This document shows, in pieces, positions 27,841 through 36,137 of a stretch of 64,000 nt of DNA. The DNA is taken from assembly GCA_902362275.1 (NCBI GenBank), contig CABIWB010000001.1:342659-406658 (forward strand), in the 5' to 3' direction. A program made the position numbers and the translations under genes. The notes under the pieces were generated by a model, which saw only the letters and a program-made list of their open reading frames with translations, ran no database searches and was not told the DNA's origin. Origin of the DNA: Coriobacteriaceae bacterium (lineage in GTDB: Bacteria; Actinomycetota; Coriobacteriia; Coriobacteriales; Coriobacteriaceae). Positions within the stretch are counted from its first letter, which is position 1. The number at the start of each line of letters is the position of its first letter.

Positions 27841-28044
27841 ATGGCAGAACACATGACCTCGGTTGTCGCGAAGGTCTTGCCCGAGGAAAAGGCGGCCTTC
27901 GCAGCGGCAACCCAGCTCGTGGGCACCACGCCGTCCAACGCCATTCGCATGTTCATTGCTGCCTTCAATCGCTGCGGCACCTTTCCGTTCGACATCTCGC
28001 CGAGCGGGGCTTTTGGCACTGCGCCCGATTCTCATCAACAATGA
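27841..28044 (+). CDS. Orphan RelB/DinJ-family antitoxin
   Basis: A 67-residue protein with the ribbon-helix-helix pattern of RelB/DinJ: MTSVVAKVLPEEKAAFAAATQLVGTTPSNAIRMFIAAF, then GTFPFDIS. It would normally be followed by a YafQ/RelE-type toxin gene, but 14 bp downstream begins a palindromic repeat that houses an IS110 element, and no toxin frame is visible. The ATG follows AAAGGAAG. The C-terminal residues (GAFGTAPDSHQQ) may be foreign if the repeat truncated the gene. Confidence 0.75.
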   Translation: MAEHMTSVVAKVLPEEKAAFAAATQLVGTTPSNAIRMFIAAFNRCGTFPFDISPSGAFGTAPDSHQQ

Positions 28045-28057
28045 CTGTTCCAAACTG

Positions 28058-28097
28058 CCGGCACTTGGGGACGTTCCTTTTAATATGAGCAGGACAT
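28058..28097. repeat. Left arm of the palindrome that flanks the IS110 element
   Basis: Two blocks, 28058-28079 (22 bp, containing CACTTGGGGACGTTCC) and 28083-28097 (ATATGAGCAGGACAT), are exact reverse complements of 29653-29674 and 29621-29635 on the other side of the element. On the right the two blocks are separated by a 17-bp insert containing CTGCCGGCAG. Confidence 0.85.
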
Positions 28098-28108
28098 TGT
28101 CAAGAGGC

Positions 28109-28146
28109 AAAATCGGGCCTGGCCCCAACGATATGGGGTCAGGCCC
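28109..28146 (-). terminator. Hairpin with T-run at the 3' end of the IS element
   Basis: A 13-bp stem (28115-28127 with 28134-28146, GGGCCTGGCCCCA type, one mismatch) followed on the minus strand by GATTTT. It could end the transposase transcript or form part of the element's non-coding RNA. Confidence 0.6.
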
Positions 28147-28400
28147 TCTCCCTATATCAACCCCTCCGCGGCGACCTCGGCGTGTCTTTCCGACGCTCGT
28201 CTTTGCAGTTTAATATCCGCCCGTGGCGATCTCTCGCCGGGCAATCCGTTGCCACGGCTGAGGCTTCTTCGTCGAACCGACAGTCTGTGCACGCGTGTGG
28301 CGCCCTGGGCGCTCGCAGAAAAGGGACCTGAGGTTCGCCTCAACGGCTTCGGATCCAACCGCTTCCGGGGTGATCGGCTTGTGTGCGGGGGAGCCTCCCC
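28147..28400 (-). ncRNA. Candidate bridge-RNA region of the IS110 element
   Basis: About 250 bp downstream of the transposase stop show no gene but several potential stems (for example CGATCTCTCGCCGGG, and GGGGGAGCCTCCCCC near 28390). IS110-family recombinases use a structured RNA from the element's non-coding end to choose donor and target. In the IS1111 subgroup it is encoded after the transposase, and here the larger non-coding flank is on that side. No RNA boundary or guide loop has been established; this is inference from family knowledge. Confidence 0.35.
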
Positions 28401-29513
28401 CTACGCCTCCTCGGCCATGAGGCCGACCGCCCACACCCAGCAGGCGAGCTCGCGCGCCGTGGCCACGTTCGCCTTGTTGTTGTGGACCCCGCGCGCGAGC
28501 AGGGCCCCGCGCCTCTCGACCAGCCTCCGCACGCCCTTGGCGGCATGCCTGCGGGCGCCCGGGTCCGGGTCCTGGCCCCTGGCGAGGTCCTTCGGCCGAG
28601 CGGAGCACGTCAGGTAGTGCCACGCGGCCTCGACCAGCGCCTTCCTCAGGTGCTTGTTGCCGGCCTTGGTGATCGCGCCCCTGCGGTCGCTCTCCCCGCT
28701 GGAGTGCTCGGAGGGCGTCAGGCCGACCCATGAGGCGAACGGGCGGGCGTTCCCGAACCTCGAGAACTCGCCGGCCTCGAACACGAGGTCGGCGGCGGTC
28801 GCGGTGTCGACGCCCTTGAGGCGGCGCAGGGAGTCGACCCTCTTCCTCCACCTGGGCTTGCGGGCCTCGGCCTCGACGAGCCCCTCGAGCCTCGCCTTCT
28901 CCTCCGCCGCCCGCCTGACCGCGTCGACGTAGTGGGCGAGCACGTCGTTGTCGGCCCCCTCCGCGAACCCTATCGACTCGATCCAGGACCAGTGCGCCCG
29001 GGTCCAGTTGCCCTTCCTGCGGCCGGTGGGCGTCCTCTCGTCGAAGACGAGCCCGTGCCCGAGCAGGAACTTGGAGAGCCGCTGCTTCGCGCGAGAGAGG
29101 TCGTCCCTCGCGTCCTCGAGCGCCCTGGCGAGGTCGCGGGCGGCCTCGCACTCGTCGTCGGGGACCCACACCTCGACGACGTTGCCGACCGACAGCATGC
29201 GGGCGAGGAACTCGGCGTCGTTGCGGTCGTTCTTCCTGCGCCTGTCCGCGCTGGGCTTGATCATCTTCGAGACGGCGCCGACCGCGCAGCCGACCCCCAG
29301 GCCGGAGAGCCTCTTCTGCAGGTCGAACCCCGTGACCCCGGACTCGTACACGCACCTGGCCCTGGGGTCCACGGACCGGACCCACTCCGCGACGGCCCCG
29401 GCGTCGTAGCCGAAGGTCGCGCAGCGCACCTCCCCGGTCATGACGTCGAGGGAGACGGCCTTTATCGAGCGGGCGTGGACGTCGAGGCCGACGAAGGTGG
29501 TAGTATCGAGCAT
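28401..29513 (-). CDS. IS110-family transposase (DEDD recombinase)
   Basis: A 370-residue protein. The N-terminal RuvC-like domain has D11 in VGLDVHARS, the glutamate in YESGVTGFDL and the DxxD pair in KNDRNDAEFLARM. A coiled middle region is followed by the transposase_20 domain with LRRLKGVDTATAADLV and the conserved serine region SSGESDRRGAITKAGNKHLRK. All catalytic motifs are intact, so it is probably active. ATG 29513 follows GGAAGGGG; longer in-frame starts lack such a site. GC content is higher than that of the neighbours. Confidence 0.95.
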   Translation of the reverse strand: MLDTTTFVGLDVHARSIKAVSLDVMTGEVRCATFGYDAGAVAEWVRSVDPRARCVYESGVTGFDLQKRLSGLGVGCAVGAVSKMIKPSADRRRKNDRNDAEFLARMLSVGNVVEVWVPDDECEAARDLARALEDARDDLSRAKQRLSKFLLGHGLVFDERTPTGRRKGNWTRAHWSWIESIGFAEGADNDVLAHYVDAVRRAAEEKARLEGLVEAEARKPRWRKRVDSLRRLKGVDTATAADLVFEAGEFSRFGNARPFASWVGLTPSEHSSGESDRRGAITKAGNKHLRKALVEAAWHYLTCSARPKDLARGQDPDPGARRHAAKGVRRLVERRGALLARGVHNNKANVATARELACWVWAVGLMAEEA

Positions 29514-29620
29514 GGGAGCCCCTTCCATGAATGCGGCGCGGCCGCCGCGGCTGAATTGGACACTCACCATTGTCGGCCTAATCCGCGGATTTTCATGCAG
29601 CAGGGGCTCTCAATGTTTTT

Positions 29621-29674
29621 ATGTCCTGCTCATATCGTCTCTGCCGGCAGTTAAGGAACGTCCCCAAGTGCCGG
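29621..29674. repeat. Right arm of the palindrome flanking the IS110 element
   Basis: Blocks 29621-29635 and 29653-29674 mirror the left arm exactly. The arm ends 8 bp before the ribosome site of the CPBP protease gene. Confidence 0.85.
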
Positions 29675-29691
29675 GTTTTGAGGAGGTTGGC

Positions 29692-30603
29692 ATGCTCAAT
29701 GCGATGATTTGGGCGCTTGCCTGTTTTGGCGTCGTCGCTGCCGATATTGCCCTGAGCGTCGTTTTGTTTTCCGCCCTTGGCGTCGCATCGGTGTTCATGG
29801 GTTTTTCGATCGATGACCTCGACATTCAATTGCTTCAGGCCGTCGCGCAGACAGCATCGTTTTTGATGGCGCTGCTGTGGTGGCGTTATCTGTGGCCGCG
29901 TTCGTTTATGGCACGCCGGCAAAGCGAGCACCCGCTCGGCGGGGGAGCGCGTGGGGCGTGGAAACGCATCGCCTGCGTTATCGTGATCGGCCTGGTCCTG
30001 CAGGTGGTTGTTGGCTACGTGACCGACGCCGCGCTGTCGCTGTTGCCCGATGCCGCGGCCGACTACAGCGAGCTTGTCGAGGAAACAGGCATGGGCGACA
30101 CCAGCTATCTCGCCGTCCTGACTACGGTGCTCGGCGCCCCATTTTGTGAAGAGCTGCTGGTGCGCGGCATTATTTTTGAGTTTTCGCTCCGAGCGTTTAA
30201 TCCGCAGTGCCGTCCACTTTGGAAGCGCCGGCGTCGTGCGAGCGCGCAGGACGGTGCCATGGTGCCCTGGGCGGCCCCAAACACGTGGGGTATCGCCGCG
30301 GCAATCGTGCTGCAGGCGGCGGTCTTCGGTTTTATGCACATGAATTGGGTGCAGGGTTGCTACGCGGGTGCCGCCGGCCTCATCTTTGGTTGGGTGCTCG
30401 TGACGACCGGAAAGCTCCGCTACACGATCCTGCTGCACTTTGCCTTTAATGCCGGGTCGTATCTCATGGGGCTGCTGTGGTTTGTGGACACGCCGTTCGG
30501 CGTGGCAATTACGGTCGCTATCGCCGGCTTTGTGCTGGTAGAGGCGATGAGCTCGCTGCGCCACGCGTGTGGGATGGACGTAGCGAGCGCACCGCTGCCC
30601 TAG
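29692..30603 (+). CDS. CPBP-family (CAAX-like) intramembrane metalloprotease
   Basis: A 303-residue polytopic membrane protein. The three CPBP motifs are present: APFCEELLVRG (EExxxR), FGFMHMNW (FxxxH) and LLHFAFNAG (HxxxN), which hold the catalytic glutamates and metal. Bacterial members act in bacteriocin self-protection or protein maturation; the substrate here is unknown. ATG 29692 follows GAGGAGG. A palindrome arm sits immediately upstream, so the native promoter may have been replaced. Its stop codon overlaps that of ygiQ (CTAG). Confidence 0.9.
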   Translation: MLNAMIWALACFGVVAADIALSVVLFSALGVASVFMGFSIDDLDIQLLQAVAQTASFLMALLWWRYLWPRSFMARRQSEHPLGGGARGAWKRIACVIVIGLVLQVVVGYVTDAALSLLPDAAADYSELVEETGMGDTSYLAVLTTVLGAPFCEELLVRGIIFEFSLRAFNPQCRPLWKRRRRASAQDGAMVPWAAPNTWGIAAAIVLQAAVFGFMHMNWVQGCYAGAAGLIFGWVLVTTGKLRYTILLHFAFNAGSYLMGLLWFVDTPFGVAITVAIAGFVLVEAMSSLRHACGMDVASAPLP

Positions 30604-32735
30604 TTGCGACGTCCGCCCCCGTTGGCGCCCTGCCGTCCCTGGGCCGCGCGATTGCGACCGGCAGTGTTCTGTGCGCGCGACATGCCGCCGTGCCCCTTGC
30701 TGCCTTTGGGTCCCTTGCCAGCGCCGCCGCCATGCGGTTTGCCGCCCTTCTTGCCGGTGCCATGCCCACCGCTGGCCGATGTCTCGCCCGGGTGCGGGGG
30801 CACGGGACGAATCAGGCAATGCTTGGTGTAGCCAATCAGATCGCGGCGGCCGGCTTTTTCCAACGCCTCACGCACGAGCTTGTAGTTCTCGGGCTTGCGA
30901 TACTGGATGAGCGCGCGCTGCATGGCCTTTTCGTGCGGGTCGCGCGCCACATAGATCGGCTCCATGGTGCGCGGGTCCACGCCGGTGTAGTACATGCACG
31001 TCGACATGGTGGACGGGGTGGGGTAGAAGTCCTGCACCTGTTCGGGCATGTAGCCCATGTCGCGCACGGCCTCGGCAAGGTCCACTGCTTCCTTCATCGT
31101 TGAACCGGGGTGGCTCGAGATCAGATACGGCACTACGTACTGCTTGAGTCCGTATTCGCGGTTCAAGCGTTCAAATTTACGGCAGAACGCGTCGTAGACG
31201 GCTCGGCTCGGCTTGCCCATCACGGACAGTACCGCGTCGCTCACGTGCTCGGGCGCTACGCGCAGCTGGCCCGAGACATGGTGTTCCAGCAGCTCGCGCA
31301 AAAACTCGTCCGAGGCGTCGGCCATGGTGTAGTCAAAACGGATGCCGCTGCGCACGAAGACCTTTTTGACGCCCGGCAGCTGGCGCAGGTCGCGTAGCAG
31401 CTGCGTGTAGCCGCTCTCGTCGACCACCATGTTCTTGCACACGCTCGGCCACAGGCAGCGCTTGTTCTTGCACACGCCGTGCTTGAGCTGCTTGTCGCAG
31501 GCGGGACGGCTAAAGTTGGCCGTCGGTCCGCCCACGTCGTTGATGTAGCCCTTAAACTCGGGATCGTGCGTGAGCAGCTCGGCCTCGCGCATGATCGAGT
31601 CGTGGCTGCGCATCTGCAACACGCGGCCCTGATGGAAGGTGAGCGCGCAAAACGAGCACTCGCCAAAACAGCCGCGGTTGGAGCTAATGGAAAACTTGAT
31701 CTCGGCAAAGGCCGGCACGCCGCCTGCCGCGTCGTAGTCGGGATGCCAATCGCGTGCGTAGGAGAGTTCGGCAACCTCGTCCATCTCGTCGGTGGTGAGT
31801 GTTGCCGACGGCGGGTTCTGCACCACGTACACGCTGTTGGGATATGGCTCTACCAAGCGATGGCCGGTAATGGGGTCCATATTTTGCTGCTGCACATTAA
31901 AGCTGCGCGCGTAGTTGAGCTTATCGGCGGCAAGGTCGTCCCAGCTGGGCAGCAGGTCGTAGTCGTATACCTCGTCGAGCGAACCCGTGCGGTAAACGGT
32001 GCCGTTGATATAGGTGATCTGATCGACAGGCAGTCCCGCGTCGAGCGCGTCGGCGATCTCGACAATCGCGTGCTCGCCCATACCGTAGATGAGGATGTCG
32101 GCGCCCGAGTCGAGCAGTACCGAGCGCTTGAGCTTGTCCTGCCAGTAGTCGTAGTGGGCCAGACGGCGCAGGCTTGCCTCGATGCCGCCGATGATGATAG
32201 GAGCGTCCTTGAACGTCTGGCGGATGAGGTTGCCGTAGACCGTGACGGCACGGTTGGGGCGGTGACCCTCCTCGCCACCGGGGGTATAGGCGTCGGTGTG
32301 GCGGCGATGCTTGGTCACCGAATAGTGGTTGACCATGGAGTCCATGTTGCCGGCACTGACGAGAAAGCCCAAGCGCGGCTCGCCGAGCACGGTGATGCTG
32401 GCGGGGTCGGTCCAGTCGGGCTGGCAGATGATGCCCACCTTGTAGCCGTGTGCATCGAGCACGCGGCTGATGATGGCCATGCCAAAGCTGGGGTGGTCCA
32501 CGTAGGCGTCGCCGCAGATGTAGACAAAGTCGCACTGGTCCCAGCCGCGTGCATCCATGTCGGCGCGGCTGACGGGGAGGAACTTATCGCGGCCCGGGCG
32601 CCAGGGGCGTGTGGGCGCTGCTGGGGTATGCGTGGTGTGCCCACCCTGCGCCTTGCCGCCGCGCTTTTGCTGCTGGCCGCGCTGGGCATGCTTGCCGTGC
32701 TGGTTGTGCTGAGCGTCCTGGGGCTTTTTTGCCAC
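30600..32735 (-). CDS. YgiQ-family radical SAM protein
   Basis: A 711-residue iron-sulphur protein of the UPF0313/YgiQ family. An N-terminal cobalamin-binding-like region (DAYVDHPSFGMAIISRVLDAHGYKVGI) precedes the radical-SAM triad in SSNRGCFGECSFCAL. Further cysteines occur in KHGVCKNKRCLWPSVCKN, possibly a second cluster. Both termini are low-complexity, His/Gln/Gly-rich at the start and Gly/Lys-rich at the end. Function in the family is unknown. GTG 32735 follows GGGAGG and is the chosen start. Confidence 0.92.
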   Translation of the reverse strand: MAKKPQDAQHNQHGKHAQRGQQQKRGGKAQGGHTTHTPAAPTRPWRPGRDKFLPVSRADMDARGWDQCDFVYICGDAYVDHPSFGMAIISRVLDAHGYKVGIICQPDWTDPASITVLGEPRLGFLVSAGNMDSMVNHYSVTKHRRHTDAYTPGGEEGHRPNRAVTVYGNLIRQTFKDAPIIIGGIEASLRRLAHYDYWQDKLKRSVLLDSGADILIYGMGEHAIVEIADALDAGLPVDQITYINGTVYRTGSLDEVYDYDLLPSWDDLAADKLNYARSFNVQQQNMDPITGHRLVEPYPNSVYVVQNPPSATLTTDEMDEVAELSYARDWHPDYDAAGGVPAFAEIKFSISSNRGCFGECSFCALTFHQGRVLQMRSHDSIMREAELLTHDPEFKGYINDVGGPTANFSRPACDKQLKHGVCKNKRCLWPSVCKNMVVDESGYTQLLRDLRQLPGVKKVFVRSGIRFDYTMADASDEFLRELLEHHVSGQLRVAPEHVSDAVLSVMGKPSRAVYDAFCRKFERLNREYGLKQYVVPYLISSHPGSTMKEAVDLAEAVRDMGYMPEQVQDFYPTPSTMSTCMYYTGVDPRTMEPIYVARDPHEKAMQRALIQYRKPENYKLVREALEKAGRRDLIGYTKHCLIRPVPPHPGETSASGGHGTGKKGGKPHGGGAGKGPKGSKGHGGMSRAQNTAGRNRAAQGRQGANGGGRRN

Positions 32736-32985
32736 GATTCCTCCCGTTGTTAGTATGCTGCACGTAATTGTAACCAGTCTTTTTGGGACGGCGCTAAAAA
32801 GACTGGTGGAGTACACGAGGCTTCGGGTGTCGGCGCCGCGCCCGCCGTTTGTTTCCAGACTGTGTATCCCCGTGCCGAAGGTGCCGTCTCGCGCGCACGC
32901 CATGTTGTCAATGGGTTACAGTATGAACGGCGGCTATGTCTCCGCCAACGCACGAGAGAGTCGTCAACAAGGAGGATGCACGACG

Positions 32986-33705
32986 ATGCAGCGTGCCAAA
33001 CAGATATCGGAGTCTATTGAGCTGGGCATTATCTTGGCGCTCGCCGGTGGCTTTATGGATGTGTATTCGTACATTGGGCGCGACCATGTTTTCGCCAACG
33101 CGCAGACGGGCAACATCCTGCTCGTGGGCGTGAGCATCTCGGAGGGCAACTGGGCACTGGCGGGACGTTATTTCTTCCCCGTGGTGTCGTTTGCCGTGGG
33201 CATTATGCTTGCCGACCTGGTTCACGAGCGGTTTGGCAGCGTGATTCACTGGCGCCAAGTGACAGTGTTCTTTGAAGCCGTCATCTTGCTGGGCGTGAGC
33301 TTTATCCCCGGTGGCGGTTACAACCTGCTCGCCAACTGCCTCACCTCGTTTGCCTGCGGTATGCAAGTCGAGAGTTTCCGCAAGATTCATGGACACGGCA
33401 TCGCCACGACCATGTGCATCGGCAACTTGCGCAACGCGCTGCAAAACGTGGACGACTACATCATCACCCACAAGCGCGGTTTTTTGGAAAGCGGCGCGCT
33501 GTACTTTGGTGTGATCTTCACCTTTGTGTTTGGCGCCGTGCTGGGCAACTGGTGTATTGAGCGCATGGGCCTACACGCCATCGTCGTGGCGAGCTTGCTG
33601 CTGTTTGTTGCGTTTGCCATCATGTTCATCGACCGCGAGCGCGACTTGCACAGGAAATGGGCCCGCATCATAGCTGACTGGCAGACCGCGAGTCTTAAGC
33701 GCTAA
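32986..33705 (+). CDS. DUF1275 (YoaK) family membrane protein
   Basis: A 239-residue protein with about six hydrophobic helices. The family signature is ALAGGFMDVYSYIGRDHVFANAQTGNILLVG, and the second half contains SFACGMQVESFRKIHGHGIATTMCIGNLR. Function unknown. ATG 32986 follows AAGGAGG. The 250 bp between its start and the ygiQ start hold no other gene and presumably both divergent promoters. Confidence 0.88.
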   Translation: MQRAKQISESIELGIILALAGGFMDVYSYIGRDHVFANAQTGNILLVGVSISEGNWALAGRYFFPVVSFAVGIMLADLVHERFGSVIHWRQVTVFFEAVILLGVSFIPGGGYNLLANCLTSFACGMQVESFRKIHGHGIATTMCIGNLRNALQNVDDYIITHKRGFLESGALYFGVIFTFVFGAVLGNWCIERMGLHAIVVASLLLFVAFAIMFIDRERDLHRKWARIIADWQTASLKR

Positions 33706-33720
33706 GGTGCATGTTTGTAA

Positions 33721-33780
33721 CAACATTCAGGAGCCTGAAAAACTATCTAGCTCCTGAATGTTGCTACGAACTGCTTTTTG
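33721..33780. terminator. Bidirectional terminator-like hairpin
   Basis: A 14-bp perfect stem CAACATTCAGGAGC (33721-33734) with its complement at 33750-33763 and a 15-nt loop. TTTTT follows 12 bp later on the plus strand. It lies between the convergent DUF1275 gene and the gene at 33785. Confidence 0.6.
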
Positions 33781-33784
33781 CGAT

Positions 33785-34324
33785 TTATTCGAGATGCTCT
33801 TCAATCCGAGCCCTAAGAAGGGCAATGGCTGTAGGTATTCCAATTGCGGCGGGTAATACGGCTTTATCCAAAACCTGTACGCTAAAGCACGATTGTTTAT
33901 CACATTGAAGGACGATAACTGAAGATAGCTTCACTTCACGTTGGCTGAATATATCGTAATCTCCAAATAGGAAGTTACCTTTTATTGTGTAATTCGGTAT
34001 GTTCGTTACACACTTCATCTCAAGTCTGTTTAGACCATAATCGAACACCGCAACTTCCTTGTGTTCGATGATGAGCGCAACCCTGGGCATGTTGCTAAAA
34101 CCACCGTCGACGACAGTGAAGAGTTTTTCATCTGCATCGTCATAAACGGTATATTTAAGACTCAATAGCTGTCCTAGTGGACCCGTGAACCCATGTCTTT
34201 TGATGTTGAGGTTGTCTCCCGCTGGGTTGATGAGAGCCAGAGTATGCGGATAAGGGTTACCTTCAATTGAGATTCGATATTCGTTTGTAGCCGTCTTGCT
34301 CGATTTAGGACCAGTAGTCACCAC
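33785..34324 (-). CDS. Hypothetical AT-rich protein, possibly LURP-one/tubby-like
   Basis: A 179-residue protein made of repeated strands (YRISIEGNPYPHTLALINPAG, PLGQLLSLKYTVYDDADEKLF, RVALIIEHKEVAVFDYGLNRLEMK), reminiscent of LURP-one-related beta-barrels, and ending in a hydrophobic helix (LDKAVLPAAIGIPTAIALL). The family call is tentative. Base composition is clearly more AT-rich than the surroundings, and A/T-ending codons are frequent, suggesting recent transfer. The start GTG 34324 has only a weak site. Confidence 0.55.
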   Translation of the reverse strand: MVTTGPKSSKTATNEYRISIEGNPYPHTLALINPAGDNLNIKRHGFTGPLGQLLSLKYTVYDDADEKLFTVVDGGFSNMPRVALIIEHKEVAVFDYGLNRLEMKCVTNIPNYTIKGNFLFGDYDIFSQREVKLSSVIVLQCDKQSCFSVQVLDKAVLPAAIGIPTAIALLRARIEEHLE

Positions 34325-34715
34325 GTGTCATCGCCTCAATCGAATTGGAGCCGTCTTCTGCTTCGTGCGGAGAATTACGCTGTACGTTGCAGTATATGCA
34401 GCTGCAATAACCGCATGGGCAATTTCTAACAAAATGAATGACGCTATTTGCTGCATGCACGTTATTGACTATAAAGTATCCTTTTATAAACGTATTGTCA
34501 AACATATATTGCTAAAACAGAAACAATTTATAGACTGAGTTGCTCCTATAATCTAGCCTTCGCTGCTGTCGGGAGGGAAGGGCTAAGGCCCCGTTAGTAT
34601 GTTGAAACGCTTTAACAAATTTGACGTTCTCACGTGTTTTTCGTTTCAAAAGCGTTAGGATGGGACTCATAGCGTGGGGCGTAATGGGTGCCCCGCACAC
34701 GATGGGAGGCTATCA
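34325..34715. other. AT-rich intergenic region, no gene seen
   Basis: The first 230 bp share the low GC of the gene at 33785 and contain only short shadow frames. From about 34600 the sequence is the leader of the alcohol dehydrogenase gene. It contains AACGCTTT near 34605 and AAAAGCGTT near 34648 as an imperfect inverted repeat, a possible operator whose regulator I cannot name. Confidence 0.45.
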
Positions 34716-35882
34716 ATGGCTAATCGTTTCGTTCTCAATACCATCTCTTATCATGGTTCCGGCGCCATCAAGGAGATCCCCGGCGAGCTCCAGCGTCGCG
34801 GCTACAAGAAGATCTTCGTCTGCTCCGACCCCGATCTGGTCAAGTTTGGCGTTACCACTAAGGTGACCGACGAGCTCGACGCCGCCGGCATCGCTTGGAG
34901 CCTCTACTCCGAGATTAAGCCCAACCCTACCATCCAGAACGTCAAGGACGGCGTCGAGGCCTTCAAGGCTGCCGAGGCTGACGCTATCGTGACCATCGGT
35001 GGCGGCTCCTCCATGGACACCGCCAAGGCCATCGGCATCATCATCAACAACCCCGAGTTCGCCGATGTCCGCAGCCTCGAGGGCGTTGCTCCCACTAAGA
35101 ACCACGCCGTGTTCACCATCGCCGTGCCGACGACCGCCGGTACCGCCGCCGAGGTGACCATCAACTACGTCATCACCGACCCCGAGAAGGTCCGCAAGTT
35201 CGTGTGCGTCGACACCAACGACGCCCCCGAGGTCGCCGTCGTCGACCCCGATATGATGGCTTCCATGCCCGCCGGTCTGACCGCCTCCACCGGCATGGAC
35301 GCTCTGACCCACGCCATTGAGGGCTACACCACCAAGGGCGCTTGGGAGCTCTCCGACATGTTCCACTTTGAGGCTATTAAGCTGATCAGCGAGAACCTGC
35401 GTGACTCTGTCGCCGAGGCCAAGTCCGGTCAGCCCGGCTCCGGCCGTGAGGGCATGGCCCTTGGCCAGTATGTCGCCGGCATGGGCTTCTCCAATGTCGG
35501 CCTGGGTATCGACCATGCCATGGCTCACACCCTGTCCGCTCACTACGACACCCCGCACGGCGTCGCCTGCGCCATGCTGCTGCCGATCGCCATGGAGTTC
35601 AACAAGCCGGTTTGCGCCGAGCGCCTGGCCAAGGTTGCCGTTGCCATGGGCGTCGACACCACGGGTATGAGCACCGACGAGGCTGCCGACGCCGCTATCG
35701 CCGCCGTCAAGCAGCTTTCCGCCGACGTGAACATCCCGCACGCCTGCGAGGCCATGAAGGCTGACGAGATCGAGGTCCTGGCCAAGGACGCCATGGCCGA
35801 CGCCTGCTTCCCGGGTAACCCGCGCGAGGCGACGCTCGACGACGTCATCGAGCTCTTCAAGAAGATCTGCCCGGCTGCCTAA
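34716..35882 (+). CDS. Iron-containing alcohol dehydrogenase, FucO-like
   Basis: A 388-residue cytosolic group III alcohol dehydrogenase. The NAD-binding motif is GGGSSMDTAKAIG; metal ligands lie in VVDPDMM (Asp), GMDALTHAIE (His) and GIDHAMAHTLSAHYDTPHG (two His). The N-terminus MANRFVLN...SYHGSGAI resembles lactaldehyde reductase/1,2-propanediol oxidoreductase, so aldehyde reduction during fermentation is likely; the exact substrate is not certain. The codon bias is extreme toward C-ending codons, a sign of very high expression. ATG follows GGGAGG. Confidence 0.9.
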   Translation: MANRFVLNTISYHGSGAIKEIPGELQRRGYKKIFVCSDPDLVKFGVTTKVTDELDAAGIAWSLYSEIKPNPTIQNVKDGVEAFKAAEADAIVTIGGGSSMDTAKAIGIIINNPEFADVRSLEGVAPTKNHAVFTIAVPTTAGTAAEVTINYVITDPEKVRKFVCVDTNDAPEVAVVDPDMMASMPAGLTASTGMDALTHAIEGYTTKGAWELSDMFHFEAIKLISENLRDSVAEAKSGQPGSGREGMALGQYVAGMGFSNVGLGIDHAMAHTLSAHYDTPHGVACAMLLPIAMEFNKPVCAERLAKVAVAMGVDTTGMSTDEAADAAIAAVKQLSADVNIPHACEAMKADEIEVLAKDAMADACFPGNPREATLDDVIELFKKICPAA

Positions 35883-35888
35883 CTGGTT

Positions 35889-36018
35889 CGGCGGGGCCCT
35901 GCCCGTTAGCCCCACAATCGTCCTCGGATATGTCGGAGGCCCCGCGGCGCACTACGTGCGGCGGGGCCTCCTTCTGTCCTGCGGAAAGATTGTGGGGCTA
36001 ACGGGCAGGGGCCCGCCG
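35889..36018. repeat. 130-bp nested palindrome after the alcohol dehydrogenase
   Basis: The outer arms, 35893-35919 and 35988-36014, share CTGCCCGTTAGCCCCACAAT and its complement with a single small difference, and extend outward by CGGCGGG/CCCGCCG. Inside is a second hairpin, GGAGGCCCCGC (35935-35945) with GCGGGGCCTCC (35961-35971). The inner hairpin could terminate transcription although its T-run is poor. Confidence 0.85.
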
Positions 36019-36137
36019 GCTCGTTATCGTGGCGGGCGCAGTTCTGAAGAGCTCGATGGGTCATCTCGCTAGGTAAAAAGATGGTTCGCGGTGGTATCGT
36101 TGCTGTGGGTTTAATTCGATATGAAAGGGTGACTTTG

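Larger units (their letters stand above)
28098..29620 (-). mobile_element. IS110-family insertion sequence inside a palindromic repeat
   Basis: About 1.5 kb, bounded by the inverted arms 28058-28097 and 29621-29674, with one transposase gene of DEDD type. The size is normal for IS110 elements. These elements lack classic terminal inverted repeats and make no or tiny target duplications, so the exact ends cannot be fixed from one copy; the flanking arms most probably belong to the target repeat. Non-coding flanks are about 300 bp after and 110 bp before the gene. Confidence 0.75.

Noticed and set aside
28932..29654. Plus-strand frame across the IS110 transposase
   Set aside because: Pro/Gly/Arg-rich antisense of the transposase with no motif.
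34305..34505. Cysteine-rich 66-codon minus-strand frame upstream of the gene at 33785
   Set aside because: No ribosome site, AT-rich non-coding appearance, and it overlaps the likely start of the downstream gene.
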